Shown here: one piece after another, positions 9,736-17,754 of the stretch
Layout: each line of letters starts with the position of its first letter
Position numbering within the stretch: the first letter of the stretch is position 1
Assembly: GCF_000023845.1 (NCBI RefSeq)
Contig: NC_013170.1
Location: forward strand, 1,032,501 to 1,096,500
Reading direction: 5' to 3'
Source: Cryptobacterium curtum DSM 15641
GTDB taxonomy: Bacteria; Actinomycetota; Coriobacteriia; Coriobacteriales; Eggerthellaceae
Length of the DNA: 64,000 nt
Position numbers and translations under genes: made by a program
Notes under the pieces: generated by a model
What the model was told of the DNA's origin: nothing
Database searches by the model: none
What the model saw: only the letters and a program-made list of their open reading frames with translations

Positions 9736-10314
9736 CTAGAGGGGCGTATAGACAACAGCAAGAAACCGTGCGCTTTGTCCTTCGTGAGCACGCACCTGGT
9801 GAGGCACGATTGAATCGTAGTAGATCGATTCACCCGGATGGAGCACATAGAGCTCTTTGCCATATTCGATCTCTATCTCGCCTTCAAGGCCGTAGAGCCA
9901 TTCTTCACCTTCGTGACCCACGAGTTCATGTTCAGTTTCACCCGACGGATCGATGGTGATAATAAATGGATCCATATGCCGCGAGGGGCGCCCCGCTGCA
10001 AGGCTAAAATACGCCAAGTCGCCGGCATCACTTGCAGTCTGAAGGCTCTTCAGACGAGTGACTTCTTCCATCTGGCTTGTGCCGATATAGAGAGGACCGA
10101 GCGATTCATCGTCGTCCATGAGCGTGCCCAAACGCACACCCAGTGCCCGCGTAATTTTGATAAGCGGCGCAAGTGACGGTGGCACCTCGCCCGCTTCGAG
10201 TTCAGCAATAGCGGATACATCACATCCGCATCGATCAGCAAGATCTTGCTGGGATAGATGATGCGCCTCGCGCAACGTTACAATCTTGTGACCCAGCCTG
10301 TTTTCGTCGGACAT
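9736..10314 (-). CDS. XRE-family transcriptional regulator with cupin domain
   Basis: The 192-residue protein has an N-terminal helix-turn-helix (about residues 8-63, LSQQDLADRCGCDVSAIAEL) and a C-terminal cupin_2 sensor domain. The cupin core is HEGEEWLYGLEGEIEIEYG and continues to HPGESIYYDSIVPH. Such proteins usually bind a small ligand and control a neighbouring gene. GGGGAGGAG precedes the ATG at 10314 by 6 bases, so an upstream in-frame start at 10347 is less likely. The acyl-CoA ligase follows 146 bases downstream on the same strand and is the probable target or co-transcribed partner. This pairing is common in coriobacteria. Confidence 0.88.
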   Translation of the reverse strand: MSDENRLGHKIVTLREAHHLSQQDLADRCGCDVSAIAELEAGEVPPSLAPLIKITRALGVRLGTLMDDDESLGPLYIGTSQMEEVTRLKSLQTASDAGDLAYFSLAAGRPSRHMDPFIITIDPSGETEHELVGHEGEEWLYGLEGEIEIEYGKELYVLHPGESIYYDSIVPHQVRAHEGQSARFLAVVYTPL

Positions 10315-10378
10315 GCGACTCCTCCCCGCTTGCACCATGAACCTCACGGTAAATGAATATCATGGCGACGTGCTCGTA

Positions 10379-10401
10379 TGCTGCCGTATTGTAGGGCAGC
10401 A
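10379..10401. promoter_or_regulatory. Possible operator upstream of the XRE-cupin gene
   Basis: TGCTGCC, a 9-base spacer and GGCAGCA form a perfect 7-bp inverted repeat about 65 bases upstream of the regulator start. Its place and symmetry suit an autoregulatory operator, but no protein-specific consensus is known for it. Confidence 0.3.
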
Positions 10402-10536
10402 CACCGCACATTCGCTCGAACAGCAACAATGCCGGCGGGGAAATCCTCGGTTTCGATACAATAAGCCGCCATAAGCGCGCTGGGACTACTGCACAGTACG
10501 GCAATACTAATCTAGATCACGCACACAATGTGGGAG

Positions 10537-10860
10537 TTACTTTATTTTGCCGCGCTCGAACGTATGATGTCGGCGGACCCGCTTTGGTTCGCGAAAATCG
10601 AGCTGAGGTTGCACGTAGTCAAGCGTTTCATCTTGCCGTACCAGTTCAATCTGATCAATGATCCACGTCACTGCTTCGTTGCCGAATACTTCCAACATCT
10701 TAATACGCGCATCAGTCATATTCTTTTTCGAGCCAGCTTGTGCTGAACTCTCAAATTCGAAAATACCGCTGGTTGGATGCTCCCCCACCGGAGATTTGTA
10801 ATGTGCGCGATAGGTCTTCATCTGCCTCAATTCCATCTCAACGTACGCACTGGTCATCAT
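10537..10860 (-). CDS. Hypothetical protein
   Basis: I do not recognise this 107-residue protein. The central part (about residues 14-75) looks like a compact alpha/beta unit: MKTYRAHYKSPVGEHPTSG, then FEFESSAQAGSKKNM, then DARIKMLEVFGNEAVTWII. The last 30 residues are Arg/Lys-rich and probably disordered. The first ATG has no clear ribosome binding site. An internal ATG at 10821, after GAGG, would start at MKTYRAHY and is a reasonable alternative. It is the only gene between the XRE regulator and hsp20, and the latter is divergent. Confidence 0.6.
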   Translation of the reverse strand: MMTSAYVEMELRQMKTYRAHYKSPVGEHPTSGIFEFESSAQAGSKKNMTDARIKMLEVFGNEAVTWIIDQIELVRQDETLDYVQPQLDFREPKRVRRHHTFERGKIK

Positions 10861-11048
10861 GAGCTCTGTGTGCTAACCAGCACGAGCTTATATATACCAA
10901 TCAGCATGACGTATATGCGAGCAACCGCTCTTTGTCTGTATATCGGTATGTTTGTATGTCGGCACCTACTCAGTGCGTCTGAACATGTATATGAGCTCGA
11001 TTGACTGTATCGCAAGTACGAGACAAGAACAAGCGACATCGTATGGCT

Positions 11049-11247
11049 CTGCAAAAGCCCCGGTCTCCATGCCCGCCTCGCAAAAGTCTTGGACTCTATG
11101 GCACTTGCAAAAGCCACCAACATATACCTACCTCGCAAAAGTTGCCGACTATATCCCCGTCTTGTAAAAGCCTTGGGCTCTGTGGCGCTCGCAAAAGACC
11201 TCAAAGTTCTAGACTGACTTTAAAACCAAGCAAAAGTTCCCGCTCGG
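11049..11247. repeat. Degenerate ~28-bp tandem repeat upstream of hsp20
   Basis: The word GCAAAAG (once GTAAAAG) recurs at 11051, 11080, 11107, 11135, 11164, 11191 and 11230. The spacings are 29, 27, 28, 29, 27 and 39 bases. Between the words the units are only loosely alike, but those starting at 11078 and 11162 agree at about 20 of 27 positions. The unit is not a multiple of three and no credible gene covers it. This 509-base stretch (10861-11369) otherwise holds the hsp20 operator and promoter. Confidence 0.75.
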
Positions 11248-11274
11248 TAACGGTGTATGACGTAACAGCAACCG

Positions 11275-11301
11275 TTAGCACTCTCACATTGAAAGTGCTA
11301 A
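11275..11301 (+). promoter_or_regulatory. CIRCE operator (HrcA binding site)
   Basis: TTAGCACTC, nine bases, AAGTGCTAA. The left arm is identical to the CIRCE consensus and the right arm differs only at its first base (A for G). The 9-base spacer is canonical. It overlaps the -35 hexamer of the hsp20 promoter, as expected for repression by HrcA. Confidence 0.93.
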
Positions 11302-11317
11302 CAAGTCAGGCTATAAC
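11289..11317 (+). promoter_or_regulatory. hsp20 promoter
   Basis: TTGAAA (11289-11294), 17 bases, TATAAC (11312-11317): a good housekeeping-sigma promoter. Its -35 box lies inside the CIRCE element. The start codon is 53 bases downstream of the -10. Confidence 0.8.
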
Positions 11318-11369
11318 AAGACTACACAGTAAGCGACGGGGTAACATGCCCCAGACGGAGATGAGAATT

Positions 11370-11807
11370 ATGCTAGTACCTGCGAAACGGAACTTCTTTA
11401 ACGACTTTATGGTTAGCCCTTTTGATGCCTTCTTTGATACCCCGCAAGCAACGGGAAAAACATCTTTTGGATTAATGAAGACCGACATCAAAGAAACCGA
11501 TACCGATTTTGAACTTACCATCGATTTGCCCGGCATGAAGAAAGAAAATATCACCGCTAATATTGCTGACGGCTATCTGGAGGTTTCTGCTGAAACGAAG
11601 CATGAGACTGAAGAGGATGACAAGAATGGATCGTTCCTGCGCAAGGAACGCTTCGAGGGCAAATGCAGCCGTAAGTTCTATGTCGGCGATGAAGTGGATG
11701 AAGATGGCATCAGCGCCCAGTTTGATAATGGCACCCTGAAAATTATGGTGCCAAAGCGCACTGCACCAGCTCCCGAGCCGAAAAAGAGCATTGCCATCGA
11801 GGGTTAA
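11370..11807 (+). CDS. Small heat shock protein Hsp20 (alpha-crystallin family)
   Basis: This is a 145-residue ATP-independent holdase. The alpha-crystallin domain runs from about residue 32 (MKTDIKETDTDFELTIDLPG) to about 130. It includes the GYLEVSAE strand and the FDNGTLKIMVPK segment near the end, where the usual GVL motif reads GTL. The C-terminal KKSIAIEG contains the short I-x-I anchor. The ATG at 11370 is preferred because GGAG lies 9 bases upstream, and because the longer frame back to 11001 runs through the CIRCE, the promoter and the repeats. Expression should be heat-inducible through HrcA, judging by the CIRCE. It is transcribed alone and ends at a clear terminator. Confidence 0.95.
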   Translation: MLVPAKRNFFNDFMVSPFDAFFDTPQATGKTSFGLMKTDIKETDTDFELTIDLPGMKKENITANIADGYLEVSAETKHETEEDDKNGSFLRKERFEGKCSRKFYVGDEVDEDGISAQFDNGTLKIMVPKRTAPAPEPKKSIAIEG

Positions 11808-11849
11808 ACCAAGCTGGAAAGCGCCTGAGAGTAAAAGAAAACAGGCGGT

Positions 11850-11883
11850 AATGGGGTGTTGATGCAAGTCAGCACCCCATTTT
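11850..11883 (+). terminator. Intrinsic terminator of hsp20
   Basis: ATGGGGTG and TGA on the left pair with TCA and CACCCCAT on the right, and TTTT follows. It lies 43 bases after the hsp20 stop. Confidence 0.75.
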
Positions 11884-12049
11884 AAGTTAGTACTCGTTTT
11901 TAGAGGTAAATAGCTACCAGTGTCTTGAATGAGAAAGCCAGCGAATCAGCAAGATGGATCTTCGGACGACCTCTTGGACACATTAGACCGCAAACCCTAA
12001 GAACAGTCGATCGCTTCGGGGCTTTTCCATGCCCGTACGAACGTCCCCA

Positions 12050-12607
12050 TTATTGAACGTGCGATAGTTGAGAAAAGGGAATAAAGGGTGCTGGTGCACC
12101 ATGATCGGCAATGAGTTTTTCCATCCAGATAATATCAAGCCATCGATTGAACTTATACCCGCAGGAATTAAACTGCGCGCACCGCGCGTAACCGCACGTG
12201 CTATGAAAACGGAGACTCGCTTCATTTTCACCGGTAATACAGGCATACAGGTTCGTAACTCCTTGACGAGCGAGTATGCGCTCAAGCTCGGTATAAAGCG
12301 CCGCCGCAACACCTGTGTGTTGAGCACGTGAACTCAAATAGATGGTTGTTTCAGCTGAATGAAGGTACGCAGATCGTTCACGCAGCGCATGCGCGTAGCA
12401 AAATCCCACAACCGCAAGAGACTGGTCGCACACAACAAGAAAAGGATACTGCGCAAGAGTATTTTCAATACGCAGACGACATTCATTAGCTGAAGGAGCA
12501 TCCTCTTCAAAGGTCGCCGTTGAAGTACGCACGTACTCACCGTAGATATCCGCCACCGCACCGGCATCATCGCCCGTTGCTATACGGATAGTCCATCCAT
12601 CAATCAC
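12050..12607 (-). CDS. GNAT family N-acetyltransferase (phosphinothricin acetyltransferase-like)
   Basis: The 185-residue protein has the full GNAT fold of the PAT/Bar type. It begins with WTIRIATGDDAGAVADIY, continues with TFEEDAPSANECRLRI, has a central strand VGFCYAHALRERSAY and the acetyl-CoA loop region AQHTGVAAALYTELERIL, and ends with LRFHSTCGYARCAQFNSCGYKF. Members acetylate small amines, amino acids or antibiotic analogues; the substrate here is unknown. In the usual Q/RxxGxG/A acetyl-CoA loop the present sequence reads QHTGVA. A GTG at 12607 with GGGGAG upstream is the likely start; the longer frame to 12652 lacks a good site. It follows rpoD on the same strand, 63 bases downstream. 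Confidence 0.85.
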   Translation of the reverse strand: MIDGWTIRIATGDDAGAVADIYGEYVRTSTATFEEDAPSANECRLRIENTLAQYPFLVVCDQSLAVVGFCYAHALRERSAYLHSAETTIYLSSRAQHTGVAAALYTELERILARQGVTNLYACITGENEASLRFHSTCGYARCAQFNSCGYKFNRWLDIIWMEKLIADHGAPAPFIPFSQLSHVQ

Positions 12608-12670
12608 TGAACTCCCCTTCCCAACTTGGATACCGCTTGCCCTCAAGCGCACGGTCCAAAGGAGTGCTCA

Positions 12671-13939
12671 CTAATCCTCGAGATAGTCCTTCAGTTTGCT
12701 TGAACGACTGGGATGACGCAGCTTCGCCAGTGTCTTGCTTTCGATTTGACGAATACGTTCACGTGTCACACCGAATTCACGGCCGACTTCTTCAAGGGTG
12801 CGCGGATGACCATCTTCAAGACCGAAGCGCAAACTAATTACCTTGCGCTCACGTTCGGCCAGGCCATCAAGTACCTTCGTCAGCTGTTCTTGCAGCATGC
12901 TGAAGCTTGCTGCATCCGGTGGTACCACCGCGGCGTCATCTTCAATAAAGTCGCCCAGCTGGCTGTCTTCTTCTTCACCAATCGGTGTTTCCAACGAAAC
13001 AGGTTCTTGGCTGATCTTCTGGATTTCACGCACTCTATCGGGCGTCAAATCCATTTCTTCAGCAATTTCTTCCGGGGTTGGTTCACGTCCCAATTCTTGA
13101 AGAAGCTGACGCTGAATACGCACGAGCTTATTGATTGTTTCGACCATGTGTACCGGAATACGGATAGTACGGGCCTGATCGGCAATAGCACGGGTAATAG
13201 CTTGCCTAATCCACCAGGTTGCATACGTCGAAAACTTGAAGCCCTTCGTGTAGTCGAATTTCTCAACGGCACGAATAAGACCTAAATTCCCCTCTTGAAT
13301 AAGGTCGAGGAACAGCATGCCACGTCCGACATACCGCTTTGCAATCGACACTACCAGGCGGAGATTTGCTTCAATAAGCTGCTGCTTTGCATCAAGACCG
13401 ACCGCTTCAATGCGCGTCAAGCGCCTGTGCTCGCGACGGGAAAGCTCTTCGGCGTTATCGGCCTCTGCAGCTTCGAGCTGCTCGCCTGCTTCGACACCTG
13501 CTTCAATCTTCATGGCAAGGTCGATTTCTTCAGCTGCCGTAAGCAGCGGAACCTTGCCGATTTCTTTCAAGTACATACGCACTGGATCGCCGGTGAGCAT
13601 CGTAATAGAAGTATCAGCAGCACGAGAGCGCGAACTCTGGCGAATGCGTGATTTCGAAGCGGTTACCTTTGGAAGACTCACCGAACTTGAAGCCTTGAGT
13701 TCTTCTTCAGGAATTCCCTCAAGAAGATCTTCTTCGCTTTCGGCTTCGGGTTTATCCCCCGCGATTGCATCGTCAGAAATATCCGGAACACCAACGGTAT
13801 CCGGCGCTTCTAAATCTTCCAGATCGACTGAATCTTCAGAGTCGGAAGCTGCTTGATTTTGTATTTCTTCATCCGGCTGGCTGCTGCCGTCTTTGCCAGG
13901 TACTTTTTCTGTCGTAGAAGTGCGAGAAGCTGCTGCCAC
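12671..13939 (-). CDS. rpoD: RNA polymerase primary sigma factor (sigma-70, RpoD)
   Basis: This is the primary sigma factor. After a ~120-residue acidic and low-complexity N-terminus come region 1.2 ([20 protein letters not shown]), region 2 ([19 protein letters not shown] and [15 protein letters not shown]), region 3, and region 4 with its helix-turn-helix ([20 protein letters not shown]). The length is 422 residues from a GTG at 13939, which has AAAGGA 7 bases upstream; a longer frame to 14053 has no such site. As in other actinobacteria the first region is short compared with E. coli. A 420-base intergenic stretch lies upstream. Confidence 0.96.
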   Translation of the reverse strand: MAAASRTSTTEKVPGKDGSSQPDEEIQNQAASDSEDSVDLEDLEAPDTVGVPDISDDAIAGDKPEAESEEDLLEGIPEEELKASSSVSLPKVTASKSRIRQSSRSRAADTSITMLTGDPVRMYLKEIGKVPLLTAAEEIDLAMKIEAGVEAGEQLEAAEADNAEELSRREHRRLTRIEAVGLDAKQQLIEANLRLVVSIAKRYVGRGMLFLDLIQEGNLGLIRAVEKFDYTKGFKFSTYATWWIRQAITRAIADQARTIRIPVHMVETINKLVRIQRQLLQELGREPTPEEIAEEMDLTPDRVREIQKISQEPVSLETPIGEEEDSQLGDFIEDDAAVVPPDAASFSMLQEQLTKVLDGLAERERKVISLRFGLEDGHPRTLEEVGREFGVTRERIRQIESKTLAKLRHPSRSSKLKDYLED

Positions 13940-14200
13940 GTGACTTCCTTTCAAAGGAGCCTGCAGACCCTGTAAATCGGAGACAGGGCGTAAAGATACA
14001 GCAAAGTAGTGTACCACACTTCGCCTGCTTCTTAATAGGGCTATCTTGCCCAAACTTCAATCGCATGAAGGGTTCATGGGACATTGACAATCGAACATTT
14101 GTTTGCAATGATGAAACACGAACATCTATTCGCTTTTTGCATCTTAACAGCTGGGATTTCCTGGTGTGGTTAGGTTTGAAATTCTTGGTGTACTAGGGGT

Positions 14201-14335
14201 TTTGAATGACAGAGCTTTGAAGCATCGAGGTTTGGACTGCTGGGATTTGAAACATCAAGATGTGCGATAGCAGGATTTCAAAGCGTTGAGTTTTGAACTG
14301 CTGAGATTCAAGGCATCAGAGTTTACAACACCACG
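14201..14335. repeat. Degenerate 15-bp (30-bp higher-order) tandem repeat
   Basis: About nine consecutive 15-base units run from 14201, most starting TTTGAA, TTTGGA, TTTCAA or a one-base variant. The best 30-base phase starts at 14216, 14246, 14276 and 14306. A further TTTGAA is at 14175. The array lies in the gap between rpoD and the plus-strand radical SAM gene (13940-14359). Nothing else recognisable is in this gap. The 15-base unit beginning TTTGA resembles the one found inside tmk (26156-26295). Confidence 0.75.
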
Positions 14336-14359
14336 GTCTTGGAATACGAGGGGACTTAC

Positions 14360-15811
14360 GTGGAACTTGCCGACAAACTGGAAATACTTGCGGATGCCGC
14401 AAAGTACGATGTTGCCTGCACCTCTTCCGGTGTCGAGCGCAACGCGCGACGCGGACAGCTTGGCACTGCCCACTCGGCCGGATGTTGCCACAGCTTTACC
14501 CCCGATGGGCGCTGTATCTGCTTGCTTAAGGTGCTCATGTCAAATTCCTGCATCTACGACTGCGCCTATTGCGTCAATCGGTGCTCAAACGATCATCGGC
14601 GCGCCACGTTTTCCCCACGCGAACTCGCCGATCTGACGATTGACTTCTATCGACGTAATTACATCGAGGGCCTCTTTCTTTCAAGCGGTATCGTAAAAAG
14701 CCCTGATTACACAAGCGAGCTGATGATTCGTACTTTGCGCATCCTGCGTGACGAATATGGCTTTTGGGGCTATATCCACGCAAAGGCTATCCCTGGTTCT
14801 AGCTCGGAAGCCATCGATCAACTGGGACGCTTGGCCGATCGCTTGAGTGTGAATATGGAACTACCGAGTAGAGAAAGCCTTGCCCTGCTTGCACCTGATA
14901 AACAGAAACAAAACCTTATCAGGCCAATGCGATATATCCAGCACACCATCACTGAAGATACCGATAAGCGCGCTCTTTCCTCAAAGCAGAGTCGCGCGCT
15001 TGCGTGGCGCAAACAAGCCCCTACCCTCACGCGCCCACGTGCCTTTGCGCCCGCCGGTCAAAGCACGCAGATGATTATTGGAGCGACTCCCGAAAGCGAT
15101 TTTCACATTCTCAATTTATCAGCTGCTCTCTATAAAACCATTCAGATGAAACGCGTTTTCTTTAGCGCTTATCTACCGGTAAACCACGATACACGGCTCC
15201 CCGAAAGCCCTCGTATCCAGCTCGACCGAGAGCATCGCTTGTATCAGGCTGACTGGCTCATGCGCTTTTATCACTTTGATGTCGCTGAAATTATCGACGA
15301 GGCGCACCCCTTTCTTGACCTCGCTCTTGACCCAAAAGCAAACTGGGCAATCAATCACCTCGATCGATTCCCCTTAGAAGTGAACACGGCACCCTATTGC
15401 GAATTACTGCGCGTGCCAGGCATTGGGGTGCGCGGTGCCCAGAGCATTATGCGAGCGCGTAAGACGCACACGCTTACTGAAAGAGAATTGCGTCGGCTCG
15501 GCATAGTCTATAAGCGAGCACGGTTCTTTATTACTTGCAATAATAGTTGGGGTGCCACCGGTATTCCTTTCGACCGCGACTCTATCAGAGCCCAGCTTGT
15601 TGCCGCCATCAACGGAGGTGAACACGGACGGCGTTCTGGAGGTGTAATAGCCGGACAGCTGTCCTTTGACGATCTTATTGCACCCGCAGAAATACCCGGC
15701 CAGGTGGTTGATCCAATTTCGAGCAAACAGACAATGGCTCCGGTGACACGCACTCAGCATCCCAACCAGTTGCTTGGCAGCTTTGAGGCGGAAACGAAGT
15801 GTGCGTCATGA
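14360..15811 (+). CDS. Putative DNA modification/repair radical SAM protein
   Basis: This 483-residue radical SAM enzyme has the cluster-binding motif CxxxCxxC (CIYDCAYC, near residues 63-70) after a Cys-rich lead-in (AGCCHSF, GRCICLLK). It ends with a helix-hairpin-helix DNA-binding motif, LLRVPGIGVRGAQSIMRAR. This is the layout of the family TIGR03916, whose members sit beside a partner of the DUF4130 or uracil-DNA-glycosylase-like type, as here. The exact reaction is unknown. A GTG at 14360, preceded by GAGGGG, gives VELADKLEILADAAKYDV, the usual N-terminus of this family. A TTG at 14339 is less likely. Confidence 0.9.
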   Translation: MELADKLEILADAAKYDVACTSSGVERNARRGQLGTAHSAGCCHSFTPDGRCICLLKVLMSNSCIYDCAYCVNRCSNDHRRATFSPRELADLTIDFYRRNYIEGLFLSSGIVKSPDYTSELMIRTLRILRDEYGFWGYIHAKAIPGSSSEAIDQLGRLADRLSVNMELPSRESLALLAPDKQKQNLIRPMRYIQHTITEDTDKRALSSKQSRALAWRKQAPTLTRPRAFAPAGQSTQMIIGATPESDFHILNLSAALYKTIQMKRVFFSAYLPVNHDTRLPESPRIQLDREHRLYQADWLMRFYHFDVAEIIDEAHPFLDLALDPKANWAINHLDRFPLEVNTAPYCELLRVPGIGVRGAQSIMRARKTHTLTERELRRLGIVYKRARFFITCNNSWGATGIPFDRDSIRAQLVAAINGGEHGRRSGGVIAGQLSFDDLIAPAEIPGQVVDPISSKQTMAPVTRTQHPNQLLGSFEAETKCAS

Positions 15812-15908
15812 ATGATTCTCTTTTAGCTACTGAGTATTCACGCGCCAGATTTGGAATAGCGCGTGATAGCAAAATGCATCCCACGAACAGAGGTATTCTT
15901 CAGCAGCG

Positions 15909-16820
15909 ATGCATTCGTTTGCCACGCTTTATAGCAACAACAAGATGAACCTCATGAATATACCGCACAATAATGCCGCTCTACCACCGACAAGCAATGC
16001 CACGCTTGCGACGGCGCACACAACCATCGATTGCCCCGATCCCGTAGCTCTTATCTATGACGGCACAATAGAAGGTTTAATGAGCGCGGTGTTTGCTGCC
16101 TGGGAGTTGCACCATCAGGTTGAAGATGTACTCTCACAAGAATACGGACAGATACGCTTAGGCCAACAGGTTGTCGTGATTGAGACCGACTTTGAAAAGG
16201 CACAACGCGTGAAAGCCGGATTACAGCGGCGTTGTGGAGTAAAAACTTGGCGCACAATTGCACAGGCCGCCTGTGCAGATGGTGCCGATGTGGGTACCAT
16301 CGTCTACCAAGCAATACGCCGCCTAATGGGCAAGAACGGCGCACAAGCACTCAACGAAGCGGCTGATCCAACCATCGCAGCCCTTTTGAAGCTCGCCCGT
16401 CACGTGGAAATTGAAACCGAACATATGCGGCAATTCATGCGCTTCAGTCAGGCTGATGATGGTCTGTGGTATGCCGTCTGCAATCCAAATGCCTCGGTGG
16501 TGCCCCTTGTCATGAACTTTTTCGCTGCACGGTTCAATACACAGCGCTTTATCATCTACGACGAAGTACATCATCTTGCTGGCATATCAGAAGATGGAAG
16601 CTGGGAACTAGTGCGTATCAACCAATTAAACGTACCAGCGCCAAACGAACATGAAGCCCTTATGCAGGATGCTTGGAAGCGTTTCTATCGCAGCGCGACC
16701 ATCGAAGCACGCTACCATCCTGAACTGCGTCGACACTTTATGCCGATGCGTCTTTGGAAACACATCACCGAACTGCACGAGAATGTGGAAGAACGCCCGT
16801 CCCATCAAAGGAAGGAATAA
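15909..16820 (+). CDS. DUF4130-type DNA metabolism protein, partner of the radical SAM protein
   Basis: The 303-residue frame carries the hallmarks of the TIGR03915/DUF4130 family: LIYDGTIEGLMSAVFAAWE near residue 48, and a second conserved block RFNTQRFIIYDEVHH near residue 215. It ends with a helical, Arg/His-rich segment. The family is fused to, or next to, uracil-DNA-glycosylase-like domains and the radical SAM partner. A joint role in DNA repair or modification is inferred from that linkage only. The first ~45 residues precede the family core and no start has a good ribosome binding site, so the true start is uncertain. Its last 56 bases overlap the convergent gene on the other strand. 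Confidence 0.8.
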   Translation: MHSFATLYSNNKMNLMNIPHNNAALPPTSNATLATAHTTIDCPDPVALIYDGTIEGLMSAVFAAWELHHQVEDVLSQEYGQIRLGQQVVVIETDFEKAQRVKAGLQRRCGVKTWRTIAQAACADGADVGTIVYQAIRRLMGKNGAQALNEAADPTIAALLKLARHVEIETEHMRQFMRFSQADDGLWYAVCNPNASVVPLVMNFFAARFNTQRFIIYDEVHHLAGISEDGSWELVRINQLNVPAPNEHEALMQDAWKRFYRSATIEARYHPELRRHFMPMRLWKHITELHENVEERPSHQRKE

Positions 16821-17754
16821 AGCTTTCGCGCGCTGCATCGCCCGATTGCCAAAAATAATCGACCATTCCAATATGATCGGCATAGTCAAGAAGCTGTTCA
16901 TATTCATCCGCAGTAATACGCCGCTGTAATTCCGGGAATCCTTTCAAAGAACCGTCCAGAGAATCTTCCAAGGAATCGGGTGGAGTATATTGGCTCATCA
17001 GGCTATAGAGCACCGCATTACCGTAACGATGCCAGAGAAATGAAAGGATCGACTTCGATTCATCAAGGTGATCAGGCAACAATAGATGCCGCACGACTAC
17101 ACCGTGCACAAGGCGCTGATCTCCTGCAAAACAGTCATAGGCAGGCACCCCCGCACAGGCAACCATCGCATCAAGAGCACTTACTGCATAGTCGAAGTAA
17201 TTGGAAGCTTGCGAGTAACGCTGCGCTGTGGTTCCTACCCACGCTGGCGCATATTTGAAATCGGCCAGATACACATCGATACAGTCAGCGTATCGCCTGA
17301 TGGTACTGGCTAATTCATACCCTGAGGTATTCATAATAAACGGCAGATCAAACCCTTGTGCATGCGCACTGCGACACGCCTGCTCTATGGATGGAAAATA
17401 GTGCGAGGGGGTTACCAGATTGATATTGGCTGCACCCTGTGCGCGTAATTCAAAGAATATGTCAGCGAGGCGTTCAACAGAAATATCGTATCCCGCCTGT
17501 CCGCACGCAATGGCAGCATTCTGACAGTACACACAGCGAAGCGGACAATTGCTAAAAAACACCGTCCCACTGCCCGCACCAACGCTGATCGGTGGCTCTT
17601 CCCATTCGTGAAGAGCCGCACGAGCCACCCGTAACTCACCTGCTGCTCCACAAACACCGCGCTGTCCTGCGGATCTGCGTGCGCCGCATCGCCGTGGACA
17701 GAGATAACACCTATCGGCCGAGGGGAGAATCTTCCTCGATTCCAAGCTCTTCAT
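16765..17754 (-). CDS. Radical SAM protein, PflA-like (COG1313 type)
   Basis: The protein has about 329 residues with a pyruvate formate-lyase activating enzyme-like fold. An N-terminal Cys motif (CYLCPRRCGARRSAGQRGVC) precedes the radical SAM cluster motif CPLRCVYC. NLVTPSHYFP, IMNTSGYE and the closing FIPSFDGTGV are all typical of the COG1313 family. The substrate is unknown. The longer open frame reaches 17892, but the family's N-terminus fits the ATG at 17754. That start overlaps the end of the preceding gene by 44 bases. It is the last gene of the topA-tmk-holB operon, and its 3' end overlaps the convergent DUF4130-type gene by 56 bases. Confidence 0.85.
   Translation of the reverse strand: MKSLESRKILPSADRCYLCPRRCGARRSAGQRGVCGAAGELRVARAALHEWEEPPISVGAGSGTVFFSNCPLRCVYCQNAAIACGQAGYDISVERLADIFFELRAQGAANINLVTPSHYFPSIEQACRSAHAQGFDLPFIMNTSGYELASTIRRYADCIDVYLADFKYAPAWVGTTAQRYSQASNYFDYAVSALDAMVACAGVPAYDCFAGDQRLVHGVVVRHLLLPDHLDESKSILSFLWHRYGNAVLYSLMSQYTPPDSLEDSLDGSLKGFPELQRRITADEYEQLLDYADHIGMVDYFWQSGDAARESFIPSFDGTGVLPHSRAVR

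Noticed and set aside
11049-11247. CRISPR-like array of short repeats
   Set aside because: The repeated word is only 7 bases, the rest of each unit is itself partly repeated, spacing varies, and no cas gene is present.
11001-11369. N-terminal extension of Hsp20 in the same frame
   Set aside because: It runs through the 28-base repeats, the CIRCE operator and the promoter, and ATG 11370 has its own ribosome binding site.
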